A stretch of DNA of 40,765 bases from Mycoplasmatota bacterium (GTDB taxonomy: Bacteria; Bacillota_I; Bacilli_A; RF39; UBA660): assembly GCA_022763805.1 (NCBI GenBank), contig JALERC010000046.1, positions 1 to 40,765 on the forward strand, in the 5' to 3' direction. Below, piece by piece: positions 10,303-18,629 of the stretch. The translations under genes and the position numbers were made by a program. Positions within the stretch are counted from its first letter, which is position 1; the number at the start of each line of letters is the position of its first letter. The notes beneath the pieces are model-generated. The model made no database searches. It worked only from the letters and a program-made list of their open reading frames with translations, and was not told where the DNA came from.

Positions 10303-11790
10303 ATGGAAGAGAAAAATTATTTTAAAAATATGTTTAAAGAAATTGATGATAATATAATACTTGATGAAGATCAAATAAACATTATTAAAGATAAATCAAA
10401 ATGTTTAATAGTTGTAGCAGGTGCTGGTAGTGGTAAGACAACGACAATGTCTGCAAAAGCAAAATATTTAGTGGATTATGGATTATATAAAAATAGCGAG
10501 ATATTAATTATCTCTTATACTAATAAAGCTGTTAAAGAAATAGATAACTATGTTAATTCTAAATTTAATCTCAATATAGATATAATGACATTTCATAAAT
10601 TAGCATTGAATATCTTAAAAAACAATAATTGTAAAGTTAATCTTCTTAGTGATAGAAGTAAATTTAAGATTTTTAAAGATATAATTTTATCTTATAATAA
10701 CACTTCTGACATAATGAAAATAATTAATAATTACAATAAATTAGGTAATAATATTGCAAAAGATATTAATAATGTCGATGAAATGACTATATTTTGTATA
10801 GAATGTATTGACTATCTTAAAACAAAGGGTATTGAAAACAATAAAGCATTTTTATATAGTAAAATTACTGATGATAAATTATATTATTTTGCAGATTTTC
10901 TTTTATATATTTATAAAAAATATGATGAATATTGTAATACTAAAAATTTTTATGACTTTGATGATCTTATTATTAAATGTATTAAATATGTAAATAAAGA
11001 TACAATTCCGTATAGATTTATTATTATAGATGAATATCAAGATATTTCTAAAATTAGATTTAATATTGTTGAAAAACTATCTAATTTTTGTAATATTACC
11101 GTAGTAGGAGATGATTGGCAATCAATTTATTCTTTTTCTGGCTCTAGTGTTTCATATTTTCTTGATTTTAAGGAAAAAATGAATGCAAATATGCTTATGA
11201 TTAAAAACACATATAGAAATAGTTTAGAGCTAGTTAAAATTACAGGTAATTTCGTAATGAGGGATGATTCATTAATAAGAAAAGATTTAAATTCTAATAA
11301 ACATTTAAAAAATCCTATAAATATATGCTTTTATAGAAAAAATATTAATAATTGTTTTGAAAAAATAATCAAGAGTATAATAAAAGAATATGGAATCAAT
11401 AAAAATATATTAATCCTTGGAAGATATAAAGATGATATAAAAATGATTACTTCTACAAAGTTTATTATAAATAATAATACTATAACATATATTAATAATA
11501 GAAAAGTTAATATTAAATATATGACTATTCATTCGTCAAAGGGAGTAGGTTTTGATAATGTTGTAATTCTTAATATGTTAAATAGTTCTTATGGATTTCC
11601 ATCAAATATTGAAAACAACTTTTTTAAAAAGTATTTTTTTAATGAATATGATAATATAAAAGAAGAAAGAAGACTTTTTTATGTTGCTATGACCCGAACT
11701 AAAAATAAAGTTTATATCATGTCACCATTTAATAAAAAAAAGAGATCTCCATTTGTATTTGATATCAAAAAAGAGATGAATAGGAGATGA
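10303..11790 (+). CDS. UvrD/Rep-family superfamily I DNA helicase
   Basis: Walker A GAGSGKTTT, IIDEYQD, VVGDDWQSIYSFSGS, RRLFYVAMTRTKNKVYI; likely start ATG at 10303 rather than TTG at 10288. Confidence 0.88.
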   Translation: MEEKNYFKNMFKEIDDNIILDEDQINIIKDKSKCLIVVAGAGSGKTTTMSAKAKYLVDYGLYKNSEILIISYTNKAVKEIDNYVNSKFNLNIDIMTFHKLALNILKNNNCKVNLLSDRSKFKIFKDIILSYNNTSDIMKIINNYNKLGNNIAKDINNVDEMTIFCIECIDYLKTKGIENNKAFLYSKITDDKLYYFADFLLYIYKKYDEYCNTKNFYDFDDLIIKCIKYVNKDTIPYRFIIIDEYQDISKIRFNIVEKLSNFCNITVVGDDWQSIYSFSGSSVSYFLDFKEKMNANMLMIKNTYRNSLELVKITGNFVMRDDSLIRKDLNSNKHLKNPINICFYRKNINNCFEKIIKSIIKEYGINKNILILGRYKDDIKMITSTKFIINNNTITYINNRKVNIKYMTIHSSKGVGFDNVVILNMLNSSYGFPSNIENNFFKKYFFNEYDNIKEERRLFYVAMTRTKNKVYIMSPFNKKKRSPFVFDIKKEMNRR

Positions 11791-11797
11791 AATTATA

Positions 11798-12709
11798 ATT
11801 GAAAATATTATAGATTTTTATTATGGTATTACAATTAATAATTTAAAAAAAATTAACAATAATTATTATTTTACTTATAATAATGACAAATATGTTCTTG
11901 AAGAATGTAATATTGATGATGAATTATTACATTCTCTATATTATATAGAAATAATACTTTATAATAGTTGTAATTTACTTTTACATAGATTTATTCTTAA
12001 TAAAGATAATAAAATATCTATTTATTATGATAATAAAAAATATGTTTTGTTTCATATGTATAATGATATGGATAATAATATTACAATTGATGATCTAAAT
12101 GAGTTTAGATTTTTATTTAATAATAATTATATAAATAGTAATTATATAAGTGATAGTTTAATTATTAATAATAAATGGAGAAAATTATGGATGAATAAAA
12201 TCGATTATTATGAGTATGAAATTGAAAATTACAAGAGTTATAATTTTTATGAAGTATTTGATTATTTTATTGGGCTTACAGAAATAGGAATTCAATTACT
12301 TTATTTTTGTAATTATAATAATAATTTTTTTATTAGTCATAAAAGAGTTTCTATGTCAATGAAAAAAAGAGATTTATATAATCCTTTAAATATTGTTATT
12401 GATAAATATGAACGTGATTATGCTGAATATTATAAAGATGTATTTTTTAAAGGTAATTATATAAATATAATGGATTATATAAAAAATAATAATATTGAAG
12501 ATTTATATTTGTTTTTTGTTAGATTATTATACATAACTCCTTTTTTCGATTCGTTTGATGAAATTATAAGAAAAAATAGTTCAATTTATAATAAAAAAAT
12601 TGAAAGAGTTATTAATTCGATAGATTTATATGTTATAGAATTAAAGAAATTATATAAGTATATTTATATGAATAATAACATACTATATATAGAGTATTTT
12701 AGTATATAA
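11798..12709 (+). CDS. YutH-like spore-coat-associated kinase-fold protein, with non-canonical start
   Basis: The ORF track lists 12047..12709, but the frame is open back to 11780 with plausible protein (ENIIDFYYGITINNLKKINNNYYFTYNNDKYVLEE...); internal motifs WMNKIDYYEYEIENYK...FDYFIGLTEIGIQLL and PLNIVIDKYERDYAEYYK; adjacent to a YutI/NifU-like gene as yutH-yutI in Bacillus subtilis. Confidence 0.55.
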   Translation: MENIIDFYYGITINNLKKINNNYYFTYNNDKYVLEECNIDDELLHSLYYIEIILYNSCNLLLHRFILNKDNKISIYYDNKKYVLFHMYNDMDNNITIDDLNEFRFLFNNNYINSNYISDSLIINNKWRKLWMNKIDYYEYEIENYKSYNFYEVFDYFIGLTEIGIQLLYFCNYNNNFFISHKRVSMSMKKRDLYNPLNIVIDKYERDYAEYYKDVFFKGNYINIMDYIKNNNIEDLYLFFVRLLYITPFFDSFDEIIRKNSSIYNKKIERVINSIDLYVIELKKLYKYIYMNNNILYIEYFSI

Positions 12710-12737
12710 AAAATTGCTAAAATTTTTAGCAATTTTT
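12709..12737. terminator. bidirectional terminator
   Basis: AAAAATTGCTAAAATTTTTAGCAATTTTT. Confidence 0.8.
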
Positions 12738-12738
12738 A

Positions 12739-12975
12739 TTAATCTTTAATATTAACTACTTCTTTAACTGATGGAACAACTTCTTGAATAGAAGCTTCTA
12801 CACCTTCTTTTATAGTATAATCTATCATATGACAATGAGAACATGCTCCATGCATTTTTACATATACAACATCATCTTCATATTTGACAAATTCAATATC
12901 TCCTCCATCATTCATTAAGAAAGGACGTAATTTGTCAATTACTTCAATAATTTTATTTTCATTTTCTTTATTCAT
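12739..12975 (-). CDS. NifU C-terminal-domain (Nfu/YutI-like) Fe-S scaffold protein
   Basis: LRPFLMNDGGDIEFVKYEDDVVYVKMHGACSHCHMIDYTIKEGVE with CxxC; start at 12975 has RBS AGGTG. Confidence 0.88.
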   Translation of the reverse strand: MNKENENKIIEVIDKLRPFLMNDGGDIEFVKYEDDVVYVKMHGACSHCHMIDYTIKEGVEASIQEVVPSVKEVVNIKD

Positions 12976-13064
12976 ATTTATCACCTGACGTAATTATATA
13001 TCATTTATTTTAAATTGTAAATATGATATAATAAACGTATAACGTTTTAAAGAGGTGAAATTAT

Positions 13065-13424
13065 ATGAATATATATAAAGTAGGAAAAATTGTAAAAGGA
13101 ACTGTTACTGGCATAGAAAATTATGGGGCATTTGTTTCTTTAGAAAATGATTATACTGGATTAATTCATATTTCAGAAATTTCATATGGTTATGTTAAAG
13201 ATATTTCTAATTATCTTAAAATAGGCGACATTATTTATGTTGAGATTTTAGATGTTGATGATGAATTGTTACATTTAAAACTTAGTATTAAAAATATCAA
13301 ATATAATAAAAAGAATAAAAGAAAGCCAAAAGAAATTGTTGAAACAAAAACAGGTTTTAAAACGTTAAGTGAAAAATTACCTATATGGATTAATGAAAAA
13401 ATGGCTGAAATTAATCAAAAATAA
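13065..13424 (+). CDS. S1 RNA-binding domain protein (general stress protein 13-like)
   Basis: VGKIVKGTVTGIENYGAFVSLENDYTGLIHISEIS S1 domain at N-terminus. Confidence 0.8.
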   Translation: MNIYKVGKIVKGTVTGIENYGAFVSLENDYTGLIHISEISYGYVKDISNYLKIGDIIYVEILDVDDELLHLKLSIKNIKYNKKNKRKPKEIVETKTGFKTLSEKLPIWINEKMAEINQK

Positions 13425-13473
13425 GATAAATATAATATTTTTTAAAAAAAATAAAAAAAATTTTAAAAAACCG

Positions 13474-13502
13474 TTGACATCGCTGATAATACATGGTAAT
13501 AT
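13474..13502 (+). promoter_or_regulatory. sigma-A-type promoter of tRNA operon 1
   Basis: TTGACA (13474-13479), 17-nt spacer, TAATAT (13497-13502). Confidence 0.8.
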
Positions 13503-13548
13503 TGTACTTGTCAGCGAGAGAGTGACAAAAAACAAAAATTCAATATCC

Positions 13549-13625
13549 GGGCGATTAGCTCAGTTGGTTAGAGCACCTGCCTTACAAGCAGGGGGTCACA
13601 GGTTCGAGTCCTGTATCGCCCACCA
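13549..13625 (+). tRNA. tRNA-Val(TAC)
   Basis: Cloverleaf: GGGCGAT/ATCGCCC acceptor, anticodon loop CTTACAA, GGTTCGAGTCC, CCA encoded. Confidence 0.97.
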
Positions 13626-13628
13626 TGT

Positions 13629-13704
<76 letters not shown>

Positions 13705-13728
13705 TTATTATTTTTAAAAATTAAATTT

Positions 13729-13812
13729 GGAGGGATAGCGAAGTGGCCAAACGCGGCAGACTGTAAATCTGTTCCTTCGGGTTCGATGGTTCAAATCCAT
13801 CTCCCTCCACCA
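13729..13812 (+). tRNA. tRNA-Tyr(GTA)
   Basis: GGAGGGA/TCCCTCC acceptor, anticodon loop CTGTAAA, long variable arm, CCA. Confidence 0.97.
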
Positions 13813-13853
13813 CTCATAATTCCAAGTTTAATAGAAGGCATATAAATTAATAT

Positions 13854-13928
13854 TGCCTCGTAGCCAAGCGGTAAGGCACCACACTTTGACTGTGGCATGC
13901 GCTAGTTCGAATCTAGCCGAGGCAGCCA
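13854..13928 (+). tRNA. tRNA-Gln(TTG)
   Basis: TGCCTCG/CGAGGCA acceptor, anticodon loop CTTTGAC, CCA. Confidence 0.96.
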
Positions 13929-13935
13929 TTTATTC

Positions 13936-14011
13936 GTCCCGTTAGCTCAGCTGGTAGAGCATTTGACTTTTAATCAAAGGGTCGTGAGTTCGAATCTCGC
14001 ACGGGACACCA
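13936..14011 (+). tRNA. tRNA-Lys(TTT)
   Basis: GTCCCGT/ACGGGAC acceptor, anticodon loop CTTTTAA, CCA. Confidence 0.97.
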
Positions 14012-14018
14012 TCTATGT

Positions 14019-14107
14019 GCCTGAGTGGCGAAATTGGTAGACGCACAGGACTTAAAATCCTGCGGGAGTCAAATCCCATGCCGGTTCAAGTCCGGCCTCA
14101 GGCACCA
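14019..14107 (+). tRNA. tRNA-Leu(TAA)
   Basis: GCCTGAG/CTCAGGC acceptor, anticodon TAA, long variable arm, CCA. Confidence 0.96.
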
Positions 14108-14117
14108 ATTTGATATT

Positions 14118-14148
14118 AACTCCGCTCATTACGAACGGAGTTTTATTT
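14118..14148 (+). terminator. terminator of tRNA operon 1
   Basis: AACTCCG-CTCATTACGAA-CGGAGTT-TTATTT. Confidence 0.85.
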
Positions 14149-14236
14149 CTATTAGTACTGAACTATGAGATTATATAAGATTCTTTTAAAATAAAGGCTT
14201 AAACGTTGAAAAAATAAAAAAATATTAAATTTATTG

Positions 14237-14266
14237 TTGACATTTAAAAATCTTATATGCTATAAT
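14237..14266 (+). promoter_or_regulatory. promoter of tRNA operon 2
   Basis: TTGACA (14237-14242), 18-nt spacer with extended TGC, TATAAT (14261-14266). Confidence 0.85.
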
Positions 14267-14309
14267 CAAATTGTCTTTTGAAAAAAAGCACAAAAATAAA
14301 ATATAATGT

Positions 14310-14400
14310 GGAGAAATAACCAAGTCTGGTTGAAGGTACCGGTCTTGAAAACCGGCAGGTCGGCAACGGCGCGGGGGTTCGAATCCCTCTTTCTCCGCCA
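14310..14400 (+). tRNA. tRNA-Ser(TGA)
   Basis: GGAGAAA/TTTCTCC acceptor, anticodon loop CTTGAAA, long variable arm, CCA. Confidence 0.96.
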
Positions 14401-14415
14401 TTATAATTATAATAT

Positions 14416-14492
<77 letters not shown>

Positions 14493-14495
14493 AAT

Positions 14496-14571
14496 GGTCC
14501 CGTGGTGTAGTGGTTATCACGTCTGCCTGTCACGCAGAAGATCGCCGGTTCGAACCCGGTCGGGACCGCCA
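14496..14571 (+). tRNA. tRNA-Asp(GTC)
   Basis: GGTCCCG/CGGGACC acceptor, anticodon loop CTGTCAC, CCA. Confidence 0.97.
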
Positions 14572-14581
14572 TTTTATTTTT

Positions 14582-14657
<76 letters not shown>

Positions 14658-14690
14658 TTTGATTTTTTTTGAAAGGTAAGGCGCATAAAT

Positions 14691-14767
14691 GCGCTCGTAG
14701 CTCAGCTGGATAGAGTGTTTGGCTACGAACCAAAAGGTCAGGGGTTCGAATCCCTTCGAGCGCACCA
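14691..14767 (+). tRNA. tRNA-Arg(ACG)
   Basis: GCGCTCG/CGAGCGC acceptor, anticodon loop CTACGAA, CCA. Confidence 0.97.
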
Positions 14768-14771
14768 TTAT

Positions 14772-14848
14772 CGGGAAATAGCACAATTTGGTAGTGCACT
14801 AGGTTTGGGACCTAGGGGTTGCAGGTTCAAATCCTGTTTTCCCGACCA
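14772..14848 (+). tRNA. tRNA-Pro(TGG)
   Basis: CGGGAAA/TTTCCCG acceptor, anticodon loop TTTGGGA, CCA. Confidence 0.96.
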
Positions 14849-14857
14849 TTAGTCATT

Positions 14858-14884
14858 AAAAAGAGTATTATTACTCTTTTTTTA
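14858..14884 (+). terminator. terminator of tRNA operon 2
   Basis: AAAAAGAGTATTATTACTCTTTTTTTA. Confidence 0.85.
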
Positions 14885-14952
14885 TTTTACTTTTAAAATT
14901 TTTAGTATATATATTTATATATATACTAATATAATTACTTAAAATTTAGATG

Positions 14953-14981
14953 TTGACAAATACATAAAACAAATGTAATAT
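14953..14981 (+). promoter_or_regulatory. sigma-A-type promoter for the attenuator/M20 operon
   Basis: TTGACA (14953-14958), 17-nt spacer, TAATAT (14976-14981). Confidence 0.85.
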
Positions 14982-15027
14982 TAATGACATCACCTGTTTT
15001 TAGGTTGATTAGAAAAGGAAGATGTAT

Positions 15028-15084
15028 ATGAAAAATATTAATATGTTAAATAACCGCAGACGTAGTATTGAACACTTGGACTAG
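15028..15084 (+). CDS. leader peptide MKNINMLNNRRRSIEHLD
   Basis: 18-codon ORF with strong RBS (AAAGGAAG, about 7 nt upstream) directly downstream of a promoter and upstream of alternative RNA hairpins. Confidence 0.7.
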   Translation: MKNINMLNNRRRSIEHLD

Positions 15085-15199
15085 GATTATAATGATCTAT
15101 AGGTACAAGTGTATTTCGACGTGCTTGTATCTGTGGAACTTAATATATTAATGTTTTATTGAATAAATTAAGGCCTATGCATACAAGCATAGGTCTTTT
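15072..15199 (+). promoter_or_regulatory. putative transcription attenuator: anti/antiterminator helices plus Rho-independent terminator
   Basis: Helix 1:2 15072-15078/15106-15112; helix 2:3 15096-15112/15121-15137; helix 3:T 15121-15130/15181-15190; terminator 15170-15180/15187-15197 followed by TTTT. Confidence 0.75.
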
Positions 15200-15220
15200 A
15201 GTTTAGAAAGGAATGATTTT

Positions 15221-16285
15221 ATGGAAGAAATTACAAAAATACTTAAAAAACTAATGAGTTTTAAAACTATTGATAGAAGTAGCTTAGAATTTGATAAATT
15301 ATTTGAATATATTAAAAGCATATTACCTAATAATTTATATCAAACTATGTATGAATTTAATAATAAAAAATCTTTAGTTATTTCTAATAGTGAATCAAAA
15401 AATTTAGATTTAATTATTTGTACTCATATTGATGTTGTTTATGGTGATGATGAAACAATGAAATATAAAGAAGATGAAACTAATATTTATGGTAGAGGTG
15501 CTATAGATATGAAAGGACAAGTAGCAGTTATACTTAGTTTAATAAAAAATAATACTTTTAATACTAAATATGCAGTTTTTATAACAAGTGATGAAGAAAT
15601 AGATGGAAATTGTTGTAGAGAATTAATGAAAATATATAATTCAAAATTAGCAATAGTTCCCGATGGTGGAAATAATTTTGAGTTAATTGAAGAAGAAAAA
15701 GGATTAATTCAATTGAAACTAACTGCAAATACTATTTCTGCTCATGCTTCAACTCCTTATGATGGAGAAAATGCTATTTTAAAATTATTAAATGTATATA
15801 ATAAACTTATAAAAAAATATCCTCTTCCTGTTTCTGAAGAAGATTATAAAACAAGTATTAATCTATCAAAAATTAATGGAGGAGATTCAATAAACAAAGT
15901 TCCAGATAATGCTACTATGTATTTGGATATTAGATATACAAGTGATGTTACATTAGAAGGTATTTTAAATTTAATTAATAAAATAGATAGTAATATAGAC
16001 GTTAGCGTGGTCACAGAAGGTATTTTATTTAAAACCGATATTAATAATAAGCTTATAAAAAAATATATACAAACATGCGAAGAAGTACTTAATAGAAAAA
16101 TTGTGGTTAAAAAAGTAACTTCTACCTCTGATGGAATTTATTTTAGTGAAAAAAATATTCCAACAATAATTATGAATCCTTGTGGTGGTAATGCACACTC
16201 ACAAAACGAATATGTAAATATAGATTCATTAAAAAAATTATATGAAATATATGAAAAATTTATTAAGAAAGAAGAGATAATATGA
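15221..16285 (+). CDS. M20-family metallopeptidase/deacylase (ArgE/DapE-like)
   Basis: CTHIDVV, YGRGAIDMKG, SDEEIDG, NAHSQNEY motifs; RBS AGAAAGGA. Confidence 0.88.
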   Translation: MEEITKILKKLMSFKTIDRSSLEFDKLFEYIKSILPNNLYQTMYEFNNKKSLVISNSESKNLDLIICTHIDVVYGDDETMKYKEDETNIYGRGAIDMKGQVAVILSLIKNNTFNTKYAVFITSDEEIDGNCCRELMKIYNSKLAIVPDGGNNFELIEEEKGLIQLKLTANTISAHASTPYDGENAILKLLNVYNKLIKKYPLPVSEEDYKTSINLSKINGGDSINKVPDNATMYLDIRYTSDVTLEGILNLINKIDSNIDVSVVTEGILFKTDINNKLIKKYIQTCEEVLNRKIVVKKVTSTSDGIYFSEKNIPTIIMNPCGGNAHSQNEYVNIDSLKKLYEIYEKFIKKEEII

Positions 16286-16842
16286 TAAAAAAATTAAATA
16301 TTTATGAAGATTTTAAAAAAGTGATTACAACATTTCAAAACCCTCCATTTTATGAAAAATTAACAGAAAAAGATATGATGGAAGAATTTAAACTATACTT
16401 AGATGACAAAATAGGAGGATGTTTTGCATATTATGATGTTGATGATATTTTAGGTATTAATTGTTTTACTTATGGAACTGATGAAAGTCATGGTATAATT
16501 TTTCCAAATAACGATAATATAGCTTATATTTCAGGTATGGCTACATTAGAAAAAGCAAGAGGAATGGGTATTGGAACACAATTATTTGAATATGTTATGA
16601 ATTATTTTAAAGAAAAAGAAGTATATGATTATGTATATTTAAGAACTAATTTATATGGTTCTATGTCTTCTGGTATTGCTAAAAAACATGGTTTTATTAC
16701 ATTACAAAAAGATAATCAAATATATACACAAGCTGTTCAATTTGAAAGAATTGATCCAACAGTAAATGATACAGATTTAAGAAAATTTATGGTTAAAAAA
16801 ATGAATGATAATGTATCATATAGTGATATTAAATTCAAATAA
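16282..16842 (+). CDS. GNAT-family N-acetyltransferase
   Basis: MATLEKARGMGIGTQLFEYVMNYF acetyl-CoA-binding motif; ATGA overlap with the M20 gene. Confidence 0.8.
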   Translation: MIKKLNIYEDFKKVITTFQNPPFYEKLTEKDMMEEFKLYLDDKIGGCFAYYDVDDILGINCFTYGTDESHGIIFPNNDNIAYISGMATLEKARGMGIGTQLFEYVMNYFKEKEVYDYVYLRTNLYGSMSSGIAKKHGFITLQKDNQIYTQAVQFERIDPTVNDTDLRKFMVKKMNDNVSYSDIKFK

Positions 16843-16843
16843 A

Positions 16844-16865
16844 AAAGCATATTAAAATATGCTTT
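16844..16865. terminator. bidirectional terminator
   Basis: AAAGCATATTAAAATATGCTTT. Confidence 0.7.
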
Positions 16866-17598
16866 AATTGTTTATACTCATAGCTTTTATAAGTTTTTGA
16901 ATATTTTGATATTTTGATAAAACTAAAAATCTATCCATTAGAGTGTATTTTGAAAAATCTCTAGTAAGAAATGAAGGATTAAATTCTTTACTTCCTTTTT
17001 TTGATGTATCATAACCACCAATCATAGCATTTTTACCAATATTATTAACAAATGAATAATCAACAGGTGTTACTGGCATTTTTATAAACTTTAATGCGTT
17101 CTTTACTTCTGGTGTTTTCCATTTTTCAGAAATTATATTAAAAGAGAAATCATAACAATACCATTTGTCATTTAATTTTATTTCATTAAAACTATGCGGA
17201 TATATTTTGGTACCATTTATTGAATTTAATACAATAGCACCTTTTACAACATTACATTCAATACCTATTCTTCTTAAAACATCACTAGCTAGTTCTGCTA
17301 TAGCATCATCGCCTGATTTTTTTTCTCTAAATATTCCTGTTTTATTAAATGCATACTCATATTTTTTATATAATGAATTATATAATTCTATATTATTCAT
17401 CATTTGTGCATCCATTACATCTAGTACTCCACATTCAAAATTAATATATTGTCTAAAATAACAATCTAAAAACAATATTTGACTAATTTGGATTTCTTCT
17501 CTTGTTCCACTATAGGGCATATTCCTTATAATATTAACAATAGATAAAGTCCCATTTTTTACTAAATCCATATCATCAGTTCTCATGTTATTAACCAT
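16864..17598 (-). CDS. transglutaminase-like domain protein
   Basis: LRRIGIECNVVKGAIVLNS...PHSFNEIKLNDKWYCYDFSF resembles transglutaminase-like His/Asp region. Confidence 0.55.
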   Translation of the reverse strand: MVNNMRTDDMDLVKNGTLSIVNIIRNMPYSGTREEIQISQILFLDCYFRQYINFECGVLDVMDAQMMNNIELYNSLYKKYEYAFNKTGIFREKKSGDDAIAELASDVLRRIGIECNVVKGAIVLNSINGTKIYPHSFNEIKLNDKWYCYDFSFNIISEKWKTPEVKNALKFIKMPVTPVDYSFVNNIGKNAMIGGYDTSKKGSKEFNPSFLTRDFSKYTLMDRFLVLSKYQNIQKLIKAMSINN

Positions 17599-17709
17599 CT
17601 CTTTCTATTCTAAAATGATTATAACATATATTTTAATTTTTTTTAATATTTATTTAATTGACTTTTAATAGTTATAATAATAAAATTAATTTCGTCTTGA
17701 GGTGATTAT

Positions 17710-18582
17710 ATGGCAAATTATACTAGTCATGCTATAATGGCTAATGAAGTTTATAAACAATTAAAAGATATAAATAAAATAGAAATAAATAATGATTATT
17801 TAAACTTTTTTTCAATGGGACAAGATTTTACATTTACTGATAGTAATTTATTTGATGAAACACATAATTTATACTCTAAAGCTTTTTTCATAAATACTAT
17901 TAAATATATTAAAGAAAATAAAATATATGAAAATGAAGTTATTATGTCATACTTATATGGTCATATAGTACATTATGCATTAGATACTATAATTCATCCT
18001 TATGTTTATTACATAACTGATAATATGGAAAGTTATGGTATAATTACACCGCATAATGTTGTTGAATGTTATGTTGATAAATATATGCTTTCAAATAATG
18101 AATTTTGTTTTGATTATTTAAATAATAATCTTTTAGATGATATAGAAATTAAAAATATTATTAATTATACATACGATAAAACATATAAAACCAATAAAAA
18201 AATAAGTTCATATTATAAATATACGCAAAAAATTGTAATCATTATTAATAAATTAATTCAATTAGCATACAAAAAAGAAAATTTATTTAGTAAACTAAAG
18301 TCCAAATATAATATAGAATATAACAATTTTATAAATAAAAAGCGTGATGAATGGGTTAATCCTTTAACAGGATTAAATTGTAATGATAGTATAGATGATA
18401 TTATTAATAAATCTATTAGTAAAAGTTTAGAAATGATTTATTTAACTAATATGTATATATATAATGAATCATTAGATACATATCTTGATTTAGCATTTGA
18501 AGATCTTTCATATAATACAGGAGAAAACTACAAAAAAGGTAATAAATTCGTATATGCTAAAACATATAGTAAACATATGTAA
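17710..18582 (+). CDS. zinc-dependent phospholipase C-domain protein
   Basis: TSHAIMANEVY..., SYLYGHIVHYALDTIIHPYVYY typical of the zn_dep_PLPC domain. Confidence 0.7.
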   Translation: MANYTSHAIMANEVYKQLKDINKIEINNDYLNFFSMGQDFTFTDSNLFDETHNLYSKAFFINTIKYIKENKIYENEVIMSYLYGHIVHYALDTIIHPYVYYITDNMESYGIITPHNVVECYVDKYMLSNNEFCFDYLNNNLLDDIEIKNIINYTYDKTYKTNKKISSYYKYTQKIVIIINKLIQLAYKKENLFSKLKSKYNIEYNNFINKKRDEWVNPLTGLNCNDSIDDIINKSISKSLEMIYLTNMYIYNESLDTYLDLAFEDLSYNTGENYKKGNKFVYAKTYSKHM

Positions 18583-18629
18583 ATAACAAAATATATATTA
18601 TATAATTATAATAAGATTGGAGGGTTATC

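Noticed and set aside
10808-10993. 61-aa ORF inside the helicase gene
   Set aside because: Alternative frame of a well-supported helicase
11775-11800. prfB-style programmed +1 frameshift joining helicase and YutH-like ORFs
   Set aside because: AGG AGA TGA has an SD-like element but lacks the slippery CUU codon before UGA, and the two proteins are unrelated families; a non-AUG start is simpler
17165-17461. 98-aa plus-strand ORF
   Set aside because: Antisense to the transglutaminase-like gene, no RBS
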